The position numbers were made by a program, and so were the translations under genes. Positions 12,506 to 24,145 of a stretch of DNA of 64,000 bases are shown here, piece after piece (positions within the stretch are counted from its first letter, which is position 1; each line of letters begins with the position of its first letter). The stretch spans positions 102,680,294 through 102,744,293 of the forward strand of contig NC_071390.1 of assembly GCF_022682495.2 (NCBI RefSeq), given 5' to 3'. A model generated the notes under the pieces. It had not been told where the DNA came from, made no database searches, and saw only the letters and a list, made by a program, of their open reading frames with translations. Source of the stretch: Desmodus rotundus (Eukaryota > Chordata > Mammalia > Chiroptera > Phyllostomidae).

Positions 12506-13862
12506 CTCTCCTTCTTGACGTTTTCCTCTCCTGGCTTCTTTAGAGATGTCTCTCACACATCTCTGACTACTCCTTCTCACTCTCTTTTTCTGGCTTCTCT
12601 TCCTTCACCTGATCCTTAAGTATTGGTGTTTCCTAGGATTTTCTGCTCCTTCTTCCTGTTTTTCATTCTACCTACACCCTCAAGGGCCCTGTGCCTGCAT
12701 GGCTATAACTGTCATATATGTAAGGGGGCCTCCAAACTGTATCTAAAGCCCCATCTCTTGCATTTGTCAAAATCCATAGAATTTTACAGCACAAAGAATA
12801 AACATTAACATGTACAAATTAGGAAACAAATTTCATTTAGGAGGACAGAGGATCCAGAATACACAATGTGACTAAAACAATTTAACTTATTACAAATCTA
12901 TTTACAACTTCACTGAATGGGGTAGAGGAAAAGGAGCCAACCTGTGTAACTGTGAAGATCAGTGGAATCTGTAAGACTAAGGGCAGAAAAAACAATACAG
13001 AAGCGTCGTACTTTAGTTGATGTAGTTTTTTCCTAAAGGAGTTCTGGTTAAGAATTCTAATACTGCTACATGTGGTAGAATTGAACCATTAAGCAAATGG
13101 ATGGCAGATGGTGGGAGTCAGGTTTTTCACTATTGGAATGGAAGCCTAGAGATGAGCAAAGGGAGGAAGCTAGAATAATCCACGTGGTAACAGATTAGAC
13201 TGTGAGGCATCGGTATGAACTTGTGTTTATTTTAATATGATCACAGGTGGTTACATATAGAGATACTTACAGATATGTATATACAGAGAGATCAGTTTAC
13301 ACACGTATTTCCTTGCTTTATCAGCTGACAAAAACTGGAAGCAATGACACCCCAGTAGTATTGAGCACATTTAGTATGCATGTTGGTTTCTAGGACTATT
13401 CTCCAATAAACTAAACCAGGACCCCGTGGAAAACTGACTGATTCTAGGATTCTGGCTGGAAATACACAAAACAAGCCTGGAGCACCTTATAGTGCCAGAA
13501 AGTAAGGAAGTGCTGAAAAACAACACAAGACAAAAACCTCCCAATTATGGAGGTAAGTCAGAGGGACACAGGAGCCACCTGAAAGAGCTAAAACGGCCCA
13601 AGTTGGACTACTTTGATAAATGAAGTAGTACTGAAGTATAGCCCAAAGTATAACATAAATATCCATGAGTCACAGTGATCTAAATAAGTAATTAAATAAA
13701 TTAATAAATGGGGTGGGTGCATAAATCTCCCGTGCAGAAGTCCACATAATTGGTGTAGATACTCCACCTTCAAGGAGGTGGAGCACACACCTCCCTTTTG
13801 CTGACTCAGTATTTGCCTACTGGAGGTCTAACTATATCTTGCCTATTTAAAAAGTCCTTTTT
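12506..13862. other. Non-genic, no recognised feature
   Basis: AT-rich intergenic DNA with no exon or repeat that I can name. Confidence 0.45.
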
Positions 13863-13929
13863 TTTAATTGCGTTTTTAAAATTTTATTGTTGTTCAAGTA
13901 CAGTTTTCTGCCTTTTCCCCCCACCCCAG
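13863..13929 (-). mobile_element. 67-bp ultra-truncated L1 3' end with TSD
   Basis: A 67-bp segment starting with a T tract and 'ttttattgttgttcaagtac', flanked by identical 15-bp copies of TAAAAAGTCCTTTTT at 13848-13862 and 13930-13944. The poly(T) end and the duplication mark a minus-strand retroinsertion truncated almost to its tail. A related tail sequence lies at about 42312-42424. Confidence 0.75.
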
Positions 13930-13944
13930 TAAAAAGTCCTTTTT

Positions 13945-14470
13945 GAATATGCCTTTTATTGAAAACAGTGGATAACAGAGAAAAGCCAGTTAATTCACTA
14001 TAATGATTAATAAAAAAAAGTGATAGGCACAATTTCGGCCATGAATTATGCCTTAGTAAACAACTAAAAAGTACTGGTAGGTTTTCTGCCTAATTGCAAA
14101 AAAAGGAAATTCAGTAACATCAGCCAGAAACATCCCAGGCCTACGTCTATGCTGACGTACAACAGCATAGGCCAAGAGTAAGTGTGCCTTCATCTTCTAT
14201 TTAGACACCACGAGCAAAACATGAAACGGACCTGATAGGAGCCAAAAATGATAATAATAATGTAAAATAAAAGAACGGACTGTTAATGGAGAAAAAACCA
14301 TCAAAATGGGAATGGCAAAGACACACTATTTTCAAAGTAATTTCCAGTTCCTTACTGACTCCGGGGGGGAAAAGCTCTTTTAAGTAGATTAGTCCTCGCA
14401 TGCTAAGAATTAAGAGCAACCTCTAGTGGCAGGTAAAGGATTTTACAAAGTGGCCTTGCAGAAACCCAAA
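13945..14470. other. Non-genic, no recognised feature
   Basis: Intergenic sequence. I see no exon, RNA gene or named repeat. Confidence 0.4.
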
Positions 14471-15590
14471 CAGTCATGTGCCACATGACTACATATATGA
14501 TGGTGATCCCATAAGAGTATCATGGAGCGAATATTTCCTACTGCCTAATGGTGTCAGAGCTGTCTTAAAGTCATAGCGCAACACATTGCTCACGTGTTCG
14601 TGGCAATGCTGGCATAAACAGACCTACTGTGCTGCCAGTTGTATAAAAGTATAGCACATACAATTATGCACAGTACATAATATTTGATAGTAATAAGTGA
14701 CTATGTTATAGGTTTATGTATTTACTATGCTATACTTAAAATTTTTTTAAATTAAATTTATTGGGGAAACACTACTTAATAATGATTTAGTTTTCAGGTG
14801 TACAAGATTATAATTTGACATCTGTGTACTCTGTTGTGTGGTCCTCACCCAGGTCTAGTTTCCTTCCATTGCCATATATTTGACGCTCTTTACTCATTTT
14901 GCCCTCCCCTGCCCTCTTTTCCCTCTAGAAACCCCCATTCATTTAGTACACCTTTTATTGTTATTTTAAAGTGTACTCTTCCTACTTGTAAAAATAAAAG
15001 CTTGCTGTAAAACAGTAGTTCAGTGTTATGCATACAAACACATACACATGCAGCCTTATATTCTCTGTTTACCACATCACTTTATTCCATCATTTTTTCT
15101 TGTGCTTGATTTAATTTCATGTTGTTTTATTAATTTAGTGTAGCCTAAGTGTATGGTGTTTATAAAACCTATGGTACTGTGGAGTAATGTCCTAGGCCTT
15201 CACATTCACTCACCACTCACCCACTCACTCAGTCACCCAGAAAAACTTCCAGTCTTGCAAGTTCCACTCATGGAAAGTGCACAATACAGGTGAATCATTT
15301 ATCTGTTATACCATATATTTTACTGTGCCTTCTCTATGTTTATGTATGTTTAGATACAAAAGTACTTGCCATGGTGTTACAATTGCCTACAGTATTCAGA
15401 AGTACAGTGGCACGCTGGACTGGTTTGTAGTCTAGGAGCAATAGGCTGTACAGCATGTATGGCCTATGTGTGTAGTAGGCTATTCCATCTAGGTAGTGTA
15501 AGTGCACTCTCTGATGTTGGCACAATGGTGGAATCACCTAATAGTGCATTTCTCAGAACATATCCCTGTTGTTAAAGTAGTTTATGACTG
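14471..15590 (-). mobile_element. Tigger-type DNA transposon (MER7/Tigger3-like)
   Basis: Both ends carry the inverted terminal motif CAGTCAT (CAGTCATG at 14471; its complement ATGACTG at 15584-15590). The interior has well-known Tigger text such as 'cctaggccttcacattcact', 'attgcctacagtattcag' and 'tgcatttctcagaacatatc'. It is a non-autonomous relic with no transposase frame. The MER7/Tigger3 name is from memory. An L1 3' end interrupts it at about 14739-14955. Confidence 0.7.
14739..14955 (-). mobile_element. L1 3' fragment inside the Tigger element
   Basis: The Tigger text breaks after 'tttactatgctatactt' and resumes at 'ccttttattgttattttaaa'. The intervening 215 bp read like a minus-strand L1 3' end ('ttttcaggtgtacaagatta'). 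No clear target duplication was seen. Confidence 0.5.
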
Positions 15591-15774
15591 TAGCTGTATT
15601 TGCTTTGAGCGGAAAGTATCCAAGGAACCTGAGGAAGATCAGAGCCAAATTTTCTAACCAACTTTGGCAATTATGCATAGTTTCACCACACATTGAGTGT
15701 TCTTAATACTTATACTTTATTTGTACTCTTTTTTTATATGTGTAGTTTAAAAATCTTCAAATTCTTTGTTGACA

Positions 15775-15962
15775 GCCCTGGCTCATTGGATTGAGTGCCA
15801 GCCTAGGAACCAAAAACGTTGCTGGACTGATTCCCAATCAGGGCACCTGCTTGGGTTACAGGCCAGGTCTCCAGTAGGGGGTGCTCAAGAGGTAACTATA
15901 CATTGATATTTCCCTCTTCCTCTCTTCCCCTCTCTTTAAATAAATGAAATCTTTTAAAAAAG
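15775..15962 (+). mobile_element. Ves SINE copy 1
   Basis: tRNA-derived bat SINE beginning GCCCTGGCTCATTGGATTGA, with the B-box-like 'gactgattccca', the 'gtctccagtagggggtgctc' body and a CT-rich then A-rich tail. Flanked by 13-bp copies of TTCTTTGTTGA(C/T)A at 15762-15774 and 15963-15975 (one mismatch). Confidence 0.9.
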
Positions 15963-15975
15963 TTCTTTGTTGATA

Positions 15976-16739
15976 GAGATAGGCTATCAACTGAATCAGC
16001 TATTATCTGAATCATGGGGAGGAGGTGAGTATTTTATTGTAAGAAATAAACCAACAGACAAAATCCTAAATGAAGACAGAGGTTTGATGAAATGAAATAC
16101 AGGTCTCACTTAGGCTTTTCTAGCTCTCTGAATAAAGAGTGAACGAAAGTAGAAATAACTTTGAGGAAAAGAGAAATATCTCCACCACCTGAGAAACAAT
16201 GAGTTTATATGAATCTTATTGCATTTTTTTCAAAAGGGGCCCTTTTCTCCAACAAGGCAACAGAAAGGCTGAGAATATACCAAATAAATATTTTTGTTGT
16301 TGTTGTTTTATATTCCTGTTTTTCCTTCCTCTGAACTCTAGTATACTCATCCAAACCGTTGGTTTCTAACCTCTTATGAAATTAAAGATGAAAAAATAAA
16401 TAAAATGTGTTCTTTCTCATCAATTATCGCTACAAAGACACCAGTGTTACTTGTGAATAAAACTCAGGAGACGTAAGGGATCTAAGCTACTGGGATGTAA
16501 GGTTTGCCCACAGTGACAGCGCTACTGCTGTGGCAAACGACGCTCACAGGACACGCCGCCTACAGGAACAATCAGAAAGTTCTGTGAATATCCAAGGGTA
16601 GACTTTTTTATAAGTTCTCCCCAAAAGAAAGTGCCAGAGAGTAAGACAGGAGTTACTGCGTTCGAGAGGCCCTGCACGGAGTTTCACATATCCTTGCTTC
16701 CCTCGGCTTTTGATCAGGCACCACCATTTAGAAAGGTGT
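15976..16739. other. Non-genic, no recognised feature
   Basis: AT-rich intergenic sequence immediately upstream of the CpG island. A (TTG)n run sits at about 16293-16307. No exon or named repeat seen. Confidence 0.4.
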
Positions 16740-17180
16740 GGAATGGCGAGGCCGCAAACCTCGCGCGCCTCCCAGGAGTGTGAACACCCTTCCCTGTTCT
16801 CAGGAGCCCCAGGGATTGTCCTGCGCCGCGCCCGCAGGGACCACCCCCGAGCCCAGTCCCGCGCCCGGCCCCCCGCGCCCGGTGCAGCCTCCGGCTCCAG
16901 CGGTCCTCGCGCAGGTCGGAGCGCGCGCCACGGCAGAGCCAGAAGCCGGGGAGGCCCGGGGCCGGGTCAGAGCCTCGGGCTCTTCAGCAAATGGCGCGCT
17001 CGGTCTAGGAGAGGAAGGAGGAAGCCTCCGGACAGGCGTAGAGGACCTAGGTGGGCTCCCCACGAGGACCCAGGTGGGCTCGCCTCGCCACGCAGACCCG
17101 CGGCCGGCGAGCGCGCGACGAGGATCCCAGGGACCCGGGAGGCAGGCCGGCCCGCGATCTGCCTGCAGCCTTGCCCCTTG
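16740..17180. promoter_or_regulatory. Orphan CpG island
   Basis: A block of about 440 bp that is strikingly GC- and CpG-rich ('gcgcgcgccacggc', 'gcggccggcgagcgcgcgac') inside otherwise AT-rich DNA. Open frames of 106-183 codons exist on both strands. They overlap one another and are Arg/Pro/Ala/Gly-rich, so they reflect GC content and not coding selection. CpG islands of this kind usually mark promoters or Polycomb-bound elements. No known gene starts here to my knowledge, and PITX2 ends about 39 kb to the right. Confidence 0.6.
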
Positions 17181-20100
17181 CCTAGACTTAGTCGCGTCTC
17201 CATGGAAATAGTGCCAATTGTTCCTTCGCTTGAGAAAAGAGAGTGGAAACAAAAATTTTGAAACCTTGACAGGCCCCTTATTCCCATGAGATCCTCCTGA
17301 AATTACTTCAAGGGAGAGTGATTCATTAAACAGTATTGCCTTCTTTCACATAATTAATAAGTCATTTAATTTTTTTGAGTTTCTCTGCTTGTCTTTCACA
17401 GGTGCTTTCAAATAAATTAATCTAGAGTATATTTTATTATATTTTATTTATTAAAATTTCCTACCTCCTCCTAGGAGTGCTAAAATGATGAATTAATATT
17501 TGCTGAGCATTTGGAAGGTGGAGTTACTTTATTATTATTGATACAAAAAACAACTTGATGGGATTGGTAACCCACGCCATCTGCTATATTAACTGAGATT
17601 ACAGTGTAAAAAGGCTTTGCCTATTCAGGCAAAGTGGTTGAGTATAGAAATAATTATCCAGGTAATTTAAATTTCACAGAAAATGGAATCCTGCTTTGAA
17701 GAAGACTAAGTCTCCTGATTAATTTTGTTTTGTTTTGCCCTATTATTATTGCCATGTTTATTTTAATCGGTTGTATAAATGTAATCACGTGTGTAACTCC
17801 TCAATTTTAATTTCTCCTTCCTGTGATTTAAAATAAATTATTTTAAAACCAGGTCTGCATTAGCAATTGGAGAATTAAACAATGCTCTTCCTTTCACAGC
17901 AACCCCAGTAGTTTACTTTATATTCAGGTATAGTAATTTAAATTTAAATAAAACTCCAAAGCATTTGAAATATTTTTATATCTGTATCATTGTTTGCACA
18001 GCATTTCTGACTAAGAGGAGTAAGGTTGATAATGTCTAATTTTTCTGAGGTATATGGTAACCAGAGCAAAGACAGCCATTACATCTAGAATTAGATTTCC
18101 AGTTAAACTTATTCCTACCATAACGCTTTATTGGGACAACTGCTTTAATTCCCCCACTTTACGTTGGTAGTGTCAATATGGCCATACATCTCAAAATAAC
18201 ATGGTTCCTAATGGGATTCAAAAGCAATCTGAAGAGTTTTAGAAATAAATTATTTTTTCAATGCAGGATTTTTAAATGTACTGTTCTAAAATATCCAGCA
18301 AGCAGCTCTAATTAATCACTATGAAACTTCCCTATATCCAATCACAGAAAACATTAAATGCAATATCACAAAAGTAGGCCAGACCACTATCATCAACCTA
18401 ATAGTCATCATTATTTATGTCATTTATTGTATTACTCAGGGCCAACAGTGCCAAAAAGTGAAGTAATATTGTGAATTCACTAGAGGGAGCAATTTTTTTT
18501 TTTTTTAGTAAATTAGTATTACTTTACTTACTTCTGTATATTTAGTAGTCCTAGACTGGATTTGGACATTTAACATAATTTGAGTAAAAATATGCAGAAT
18601 TTATGAGAGAGATATCAGTGAAGATGTCATTTCCAGATTTGTTTAGAGGTTTTCTTTAAAACATCTAAGAAGAGCTTGAAAACACAAGATAGATCAAATC
18701 CAAGGTAATACTCAAGCTAACATCTATCAGCATTTTCATTTTATTTTAATTTTCACATACTTGTACTTTTAGGCAAGACATTATTGCTTACAAGAAATTA
18801 CTGGCATCTAATCCATTAAAAGTTCAACAACAATCACAGGAACAATAGCTAGATTCCAAGTGTTTGATATAAATATAGTCAGATCCAGTTGAATGAAGAT
18901 ACTTATTCTAGTTAAAAACAAGAGACAAATGTTCGGATCTACTCATATTTTTGCTATACATTTCTGTTTTCTAGCTGTTGATAACTTTACCTCAACAATT
19001 CATTTAGATTTGCATCCTATTTGATATATTTAATGCTTAGGATTTAGCCAGAAAAAATATTTTATGCTAAAATTAATATGGAATTAATAAGTAGTATTTA
19101 TACAATTGCGCTTAGTTGTATTAAGTTTTGATCACCTGTTAAATGTTAATGTTTAATGATATAGATTTGGCCCTTGAAAACAGAATAAACTTTGAGTTAT
19201 TATTGAACTAACCCCAAATTTAATAATACCAAAGATGCTACATTTTAAAGGGTAATCTTATTTTATTTATGAAATAATTCATTCAATATATATTTAGTGA
19301 AGTTCTACCTGATGCTGGGTACTGTTAGGATCTGAGTATATAAAGATAAATAAGATCCATTTTAGCTCACAATTTAATGATCTTTTTAAATAAACATTTC
19401 CCTAATAATTTAATTACATTTATGTCTCTTAACTGTGTGTTTAAAAAGCTTTCTCAAATCCTTTATTGAAAATAGTGACATTTCTCTCCCTTCCCCTCTC
19501 TCTCTCTCTCTTGCTCTCTCTCTCAACACTGGAAAACAAGCACAGGAGCTCAGAATTTAAAGAAAAGTTTTAGACTCTTCCAATATATGAGACATGTTTA
19601 GAATATAAATTGTCAATTCTGGCAGCTCAATGTCGAGTAATCACTACTGTTTATTTGTATGTGGATGGGCCAGATGTTCTCCACACTGCATTCTCCAAAC
19701 TCTTTTCCCTAAAACATGCCTCAAAAGAATGTAATCTGAATATTTGTGTTATTGAATTAGCAGTTTTGATGTTGTTTTCACTTAAGAATGAAGAAACAGG
19801 ATAGGTGACTTAGGAATCTCTGGTAATGAATGGTCAGGGTATCCCGCACTGAATCTCTATTTTCCTATTACATTATCTAAAACAGTACATTTTTCTACAG
19901 TGTTATAATGTACTGAATTAATCATAGTCTTTTATAAACCATAATAATGTATCAAAGTGTCTATGATATCACATTCTAAAATATGAAGCTCTATATCCTT
20001 TGTCACACTGTTAGTGTATTCCAAATGTGATTTTATGAATTTAAGTGTAAATATCAGAGCTACCAAGGAAGAACCATAATTGAAACACATTAAGGACTAA

Positions 20101-20498
20101 GGATTACAAAAGTTGAGGATGGATTAATTTTCATTGAAGTCAAACTCTGTAAAAACTCTAAAACTTTAAACTATGACTTAAAAAGAATATTGAACTTTCT
20201 TAAATATTCTACATACCAATAACAATGAGATATTTTGATACTGGCATTTAAGTTAAAGAGACAATTGAGAAAATAGAAATTCATTCACTCTATATTTACA
20301 ATTTTATTTTCTTTTAAAGTTGTGAGCTTACCCCCTATTATAGAAAATAAGTACCATAGCAATAAGTAAAATTATATTCAGTATTAAAATTTTACTTGGT
20401 TTATGTCATTTTGTCTTAAGACTAAATCTTCAAGCATGGTTAATTTAGCAGTAGTTTTAGAATTAAAGCCCTCAGCCTCTGTAAGAAGGGAACTAACT
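17181..20498. other. AT-rich, largely repeat-free block
   Basis: About 3.3 kb with almost no recognisable transposon, rich in TAAT/ATTA-type homeodomain cores and AT palindromes ('aatttaaatttaaataaa' near 17938). A short stretch near 19290-19330 resembles an ancient L2/MIR-type fragment. Lying beside a CpG island, this has the look of conserved noncoding DNA, but conservation cannot be tested from one sequence. No exon seen. Confidence 0.4.
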
Positions 20499-20708
20499 GG
20501 CCCTGACTGGTGTTGCACAGCGGGTTGGGCATTGTCCTGAAAATCAAAAGGTCACTGGTTTGATTCTGGTCAGGGTGCATACCTGGGTTAGGGGCATGCA
20601 AAAGGCAACCGATCAATGTTTCTCTTGCACATTGATATCTCTCTCCCTCTCTTCCCCCCTTCCTTCCCCTCTCTCTAAAAATAATTTTTTTTAAATCTTT
20701 AAAAAATA
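20499..20708 (+). mobile_element. Ves SINE copy 2
   Basis: Diverged Ves SINE ('ggccctgactggtgttgcac', B box 'ggtttgattct') with a CT-rich then A-rich tail. Flanking 12-bp copies AGGGAA(C/G)TAACT at 20487-20498 and 20709-20720 differ at one base. Confidence 0.88.
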
Positions 20709-20720
20709 AGGGAAGTAACT

Positions 20721-21539
20721 ATGTTAATTTTTCAGTATTTTACATATTTAACACTGTCACACACAAATAGCCATCCAATGTGAAAAGTGGATACTCCTAT
20801 CATGATCAGAAATATACTGTCTCAGAAGATTTCCAGATTCTAAACCCAGACCAATGAAGTTTTTAAAGAAACTAAATTTAATTGCAATATACATTGAAAA
20901 TGAGTGCTCTCTATTCTCTTTAATGATAATTAAGATTACCTCATTTTACCACTCCAAGGAAAATAAAATTATACCTATTTGGAAAGCCTTAGCCCTTAGG
21001 TATTTGTGTACTTGCAATTTATAAATGTTAATCACAATGGATCCCAGAGACTGGAGGATGCTCATAGGCTGGGAACATATTTTGTAAGGCATGAAAAAAG
21101 CAGACATTCTTCCTCAGTTAGAAAGCAAGGAATTTTAAGAACTTTGAATTACAATCTGAAAATCCTGGCATATTAACTAAGATTTTGAAAGGAAAGTATC
21201 TTTGATTGTTGATGTTTTTATGAGTACTTTGCCTTATATATTTTCTTCTTAATCTTTACTGGTAATATAAAATAAAATAATGATGGTAGAAAAATAACTT
21301 GGGAGGCTTAGCCTGGAGAAGCAATGATAAAAAATATTCTTCCATTAAGAATTTTCTGAGAAAGCAATTTAAGAATGGGCTTTTGCATTCTTGAGGAAGA
21401 GCTCAAAACACTGAGCCAGTGTAACATCAAAAAAATTGTTCACTTAGGCTAAACTTGGCATATTAATATACATTATTCTAGTGAAAATATGATTACTATC
21501 CTAATTTGAAAAATGAAAATATTTTTAAAAATGTTTGTT
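20721..21539. other. Non-genic, no recognised feature
   Basis: AT-rich intergenic DNA. Nothing identified. Confidence 0.4.
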
Positions 21540-22185
21540 GACTTCTGGTAAAGATGGAGGCATAGGTAAGTACACCTTGCCTCCTCACACAACTATAGCA
21601 AAAATTACAACTAGACTACAAAACAAATATCACCCAGAATTGTAAGAAAATTGAGCTTTGTGGAAGTCTGACAACCAAGGATTAAAAGAAGACATATTCA
21701 CCCAGATGGATAGGAAGGGTGGAGACATGGAGATGCGTGGAGAGATGTGGTGAGGTGGAGAAGCACTGAGAGGCACAGAGATGTGAGACGGGCAACCCCA
21801 CATCCATGTGTGGTGGCTAAATATTGGGAGGGATACCTCAGGAGCAAGGGATCCCAGCCCCAGGCCAGACCACCCAGCCCAGGGTTCCAGCACCAGGAAA
21901 ATAAGTCCCCATAACTTCTGGCTGTAAAAACCAGTGGGGGTTGGAGTAGCAGAAGAAACTGCAGGGTTCTCAGGAGACTCCTCTTAATGGGCCTGCAATG
22001 GACATAGGACTTACACAGACTCACACCTTCTGGGATTCAGCACCAGGGCAACTGCTGGAAGGGCACCAGTGGCATACAGGGAGAAACTGAAGTGACTGGC
22101 AACAGGGCAAGTGTCTGGAGACAGCTTCCTTCCAGGCAAAAACTCCAGTGGCCCGGCAGCAGCTTTGTCCTCTCTCTCTCTTTTT
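21540..22185 (+). mobile_element. Half-L1 copy 2, 5' UTR part (outer element)
   Basis: Opens with 'acttctggtaaagatggagg' and follows the 5' UTR of the 6.4-kb copy closely ('gtctgacaaccaaggatt'). It stops at a CT run near 22170-22185, well before ORF1. Its matching 3' UTR in the same orientation resumes at about 23810, so this element was split or lost its middle. Confidence 0.7.
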
Positions 22186-23805
22186 TTAAAGTACATTTTA
22201 TTGATTATGCTATTATAGTTGTCCCATTTTTTCCATTGCTCCCCTTCTCCAGTGCTCCCCTTCTCTCCAGGATTCCTGCACCCCTTAGTTCATGTCCATA
22301 GGTTGTGCACGTAAGTTCTTTGGTTTCTCCATTTCCTACTGTTTTTAACATACCCTTGTCTATTTTGCACTTATGAATTATGCTTCCTAATCCCTGAACC
22401 TTTTCTAGAGTTATGCCTCTTCCCCACTTATAACCCTCCATGTGATCTTCATTTCTATGATTCTGTTCCTGTTCTGTTTGTTTTCTTAATTCTTTTTTGT
22501 TTGTTTTTAGATTCAGTTGATGATTGTTGTGAGTTTGTTCTCACTTTACTGCTTGTAGATTTGATCATCTTCTTTTTCATAAATAAGCCCCTTTAACATT
22601 TCATATAATAAGGGCTTGGTGATGAGGAACTCCTTTAGCTTTATCTTGTTTGGGAAACACTTTCTCTGCCCTTCAATTATAAATGAGAGCTTTGAGAGAT
22701 AGAGCAACCCAGGTTGTAGGTCTTTGCTTTTCATGACTTTGAATACTTCTTGCCAGTCCCTTCTTGCCTGCAAAGTTTCTTTTGAGAAATCAACTGATAG
22801 CCTTATGGGAACTCCTTTGTAGGTGACTGTCTGCTTTTCTCTTACTATTTTTAAGATTCTCTCTTTATCTTTAATCTTTGGCATTTTAATTATGATGTGT
22901 CTCTTTGGGTCCAACTTGTTTGGGACTCCCTGTGCTTCCTAGACTTGCATGTCTATTTTCTTCACCAAATCAGGGAATTTTTCTTTAATTTTTCAAGTAA
23001 GTTTTCAATTTCTTGCTCTTCCTCTTTTCCTTCTGGTATCCCTTTGTACAGGAGACCGTTCTGCATGGCGTGGGCCCAGAAACCACTCAGAAAGGCCAGT
23101 GGAGAGTGAGATCCAGCACACAGGACCCACACCCACGGATAGGTTCTCCCGTGGGGAATCAGGCCTTCGTTGTACCTAGGCCCCTTTGATACTCGCTTTT
23201 TGCTAAAACTCCCTCACCCTGAATTGAGGCAGTAAATGTTTACTGCATATCTTTAAAGTAACTTCCTAAAATCTATGCTAAACCTTCCAAGGATGAGTGT
23301 AACCAGCTTAACCACTTTTCCCTTTACATTTGCAAATATCCTTCCTCTTTTATTAGCAACATCCTCTCCTTCGTTTTCTGTAAAAGGTAACCACATAAAG
23401 CGAACCTGTGCACAGTAAATGAGGATCATCCTCAATGTAATGTGCCCAGAAAAGAAATAAAAGTCTGTCAAGGCAAGGGTCGAGGTGCTCTCCTTTTGAG
23501 AGAGTGACCAAGCCGTCCCTTTTCCTCCACAGGACTCGGTAGTCCATGTGAATTTGTCCATTGCTGCCACAACACATGGCTGGGATCCGCATCACCTATG
23601 ATCTGGATGTTGGCATATTTGGAGACGTGACAAAGTTTTCTTATTCTCTGTTTGTTTTTCTGAATTCTTCTTTCTACGTTCTGTTCTGGTTGACTATTTG
23701 TTTCTTCCTTATGTTCCAAGTTGTTGATTTGATTCTCAGCTTCATCCCCTCCACTATTGGTTCCCTGTGGATTTTTCTTTATTTCATTTAATGTAAATTT
23801 TATTA
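22186..23805 (-). mobile_element. Half-L1 copy 3, inverted (3' UTR plus ORF1)
   Basis: Starts with a T tract (minus-strand poly(A)) and the inverted 3' UTR ('ttttattgattatgctatta'), then inverted ORF1 sequence. The minus-strand frame 22914-22546 encodes a typical ORF1p C-terminal half (PKRHIIIKMPKIKDKERILK, DFSKETLQARRDWQEVFKVM). ORF1 continues at 23600-23800 after an LTR-like insert. Its 5' end is truncated within ORF1. It sits head-on inside the split plus-strand element. Confidence 0.7.
23045..23594 (+). mobile_element. LTR-like insert within the inverted half-L1
   Basis: A 550-bp foreign segment separates two adjacent pieces of ORF1 (left 'cttctggtatccct', right 'tatgatctggatgttgg'). It begins TGTACA, ends CA and has AATAAA at about 23455 roughly 140 bp before its end. 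This fits a solo LTR in plus orientation with a short R-U5. The flanking target duplication is unclear and the ERV class is not recognised. It contains no viral genes. Confidence 0.45.
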
Positions 23806-24145
23806 TATTAAATTAAGCAAATGAATGAAGCAAACAAACAGAACAGGAACAGAATCATAGAAATGAAGATCACATGGAGGGTTATCAGTGGGGAAGGGGA
23901 AGGGGCATAAGTCTAGAAAAGGTTCAGGGATTAGGAAGCATAATTCATAGATGCAAAATAGACAAGGGTATGTTAAGAACAGTAGGAAATGGAGAAACCA
24001 AAGAACTTACGTGCACAACCTATGGACATGAACTAAGGGGTGTGGGAATCCTGGAGGGAAGAGGAGCACTGGAAAAAGGGGAGCAATGGGAAAAATTGGG
24101 ACAACTATAATAGCATATTCAATAAAATACATTAAAAATATAATT
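23806..24145 (+). mobile_element. Half-L1 copy 2, 3' UTR part (outer element)
   Basis: Sense-strand 3' UTR matching 8100-8410 ('cagaacaggaacagaatcat', 'cctatggacatgaactaagg'), ending 'caataaaatacattaaaa'. Together with 21540-22185 it brackets the inverted copy. Confidence 0.7.

Noticed and set aside
15775..15850. tRNA gene-like A and B boxes
   Set aside because: They belong to the tRNA-derived head of a Ves SINE; no cloverleaf is complete.
16710..17261. 183-codon open frame in the CpG island
   Set aside because: Overlapped by long frames on both strands, Arg/Pro/Gly-rich low-complexity composition, no recognisable domain; explained by scarcity of stop codons in GC-rich DNA.
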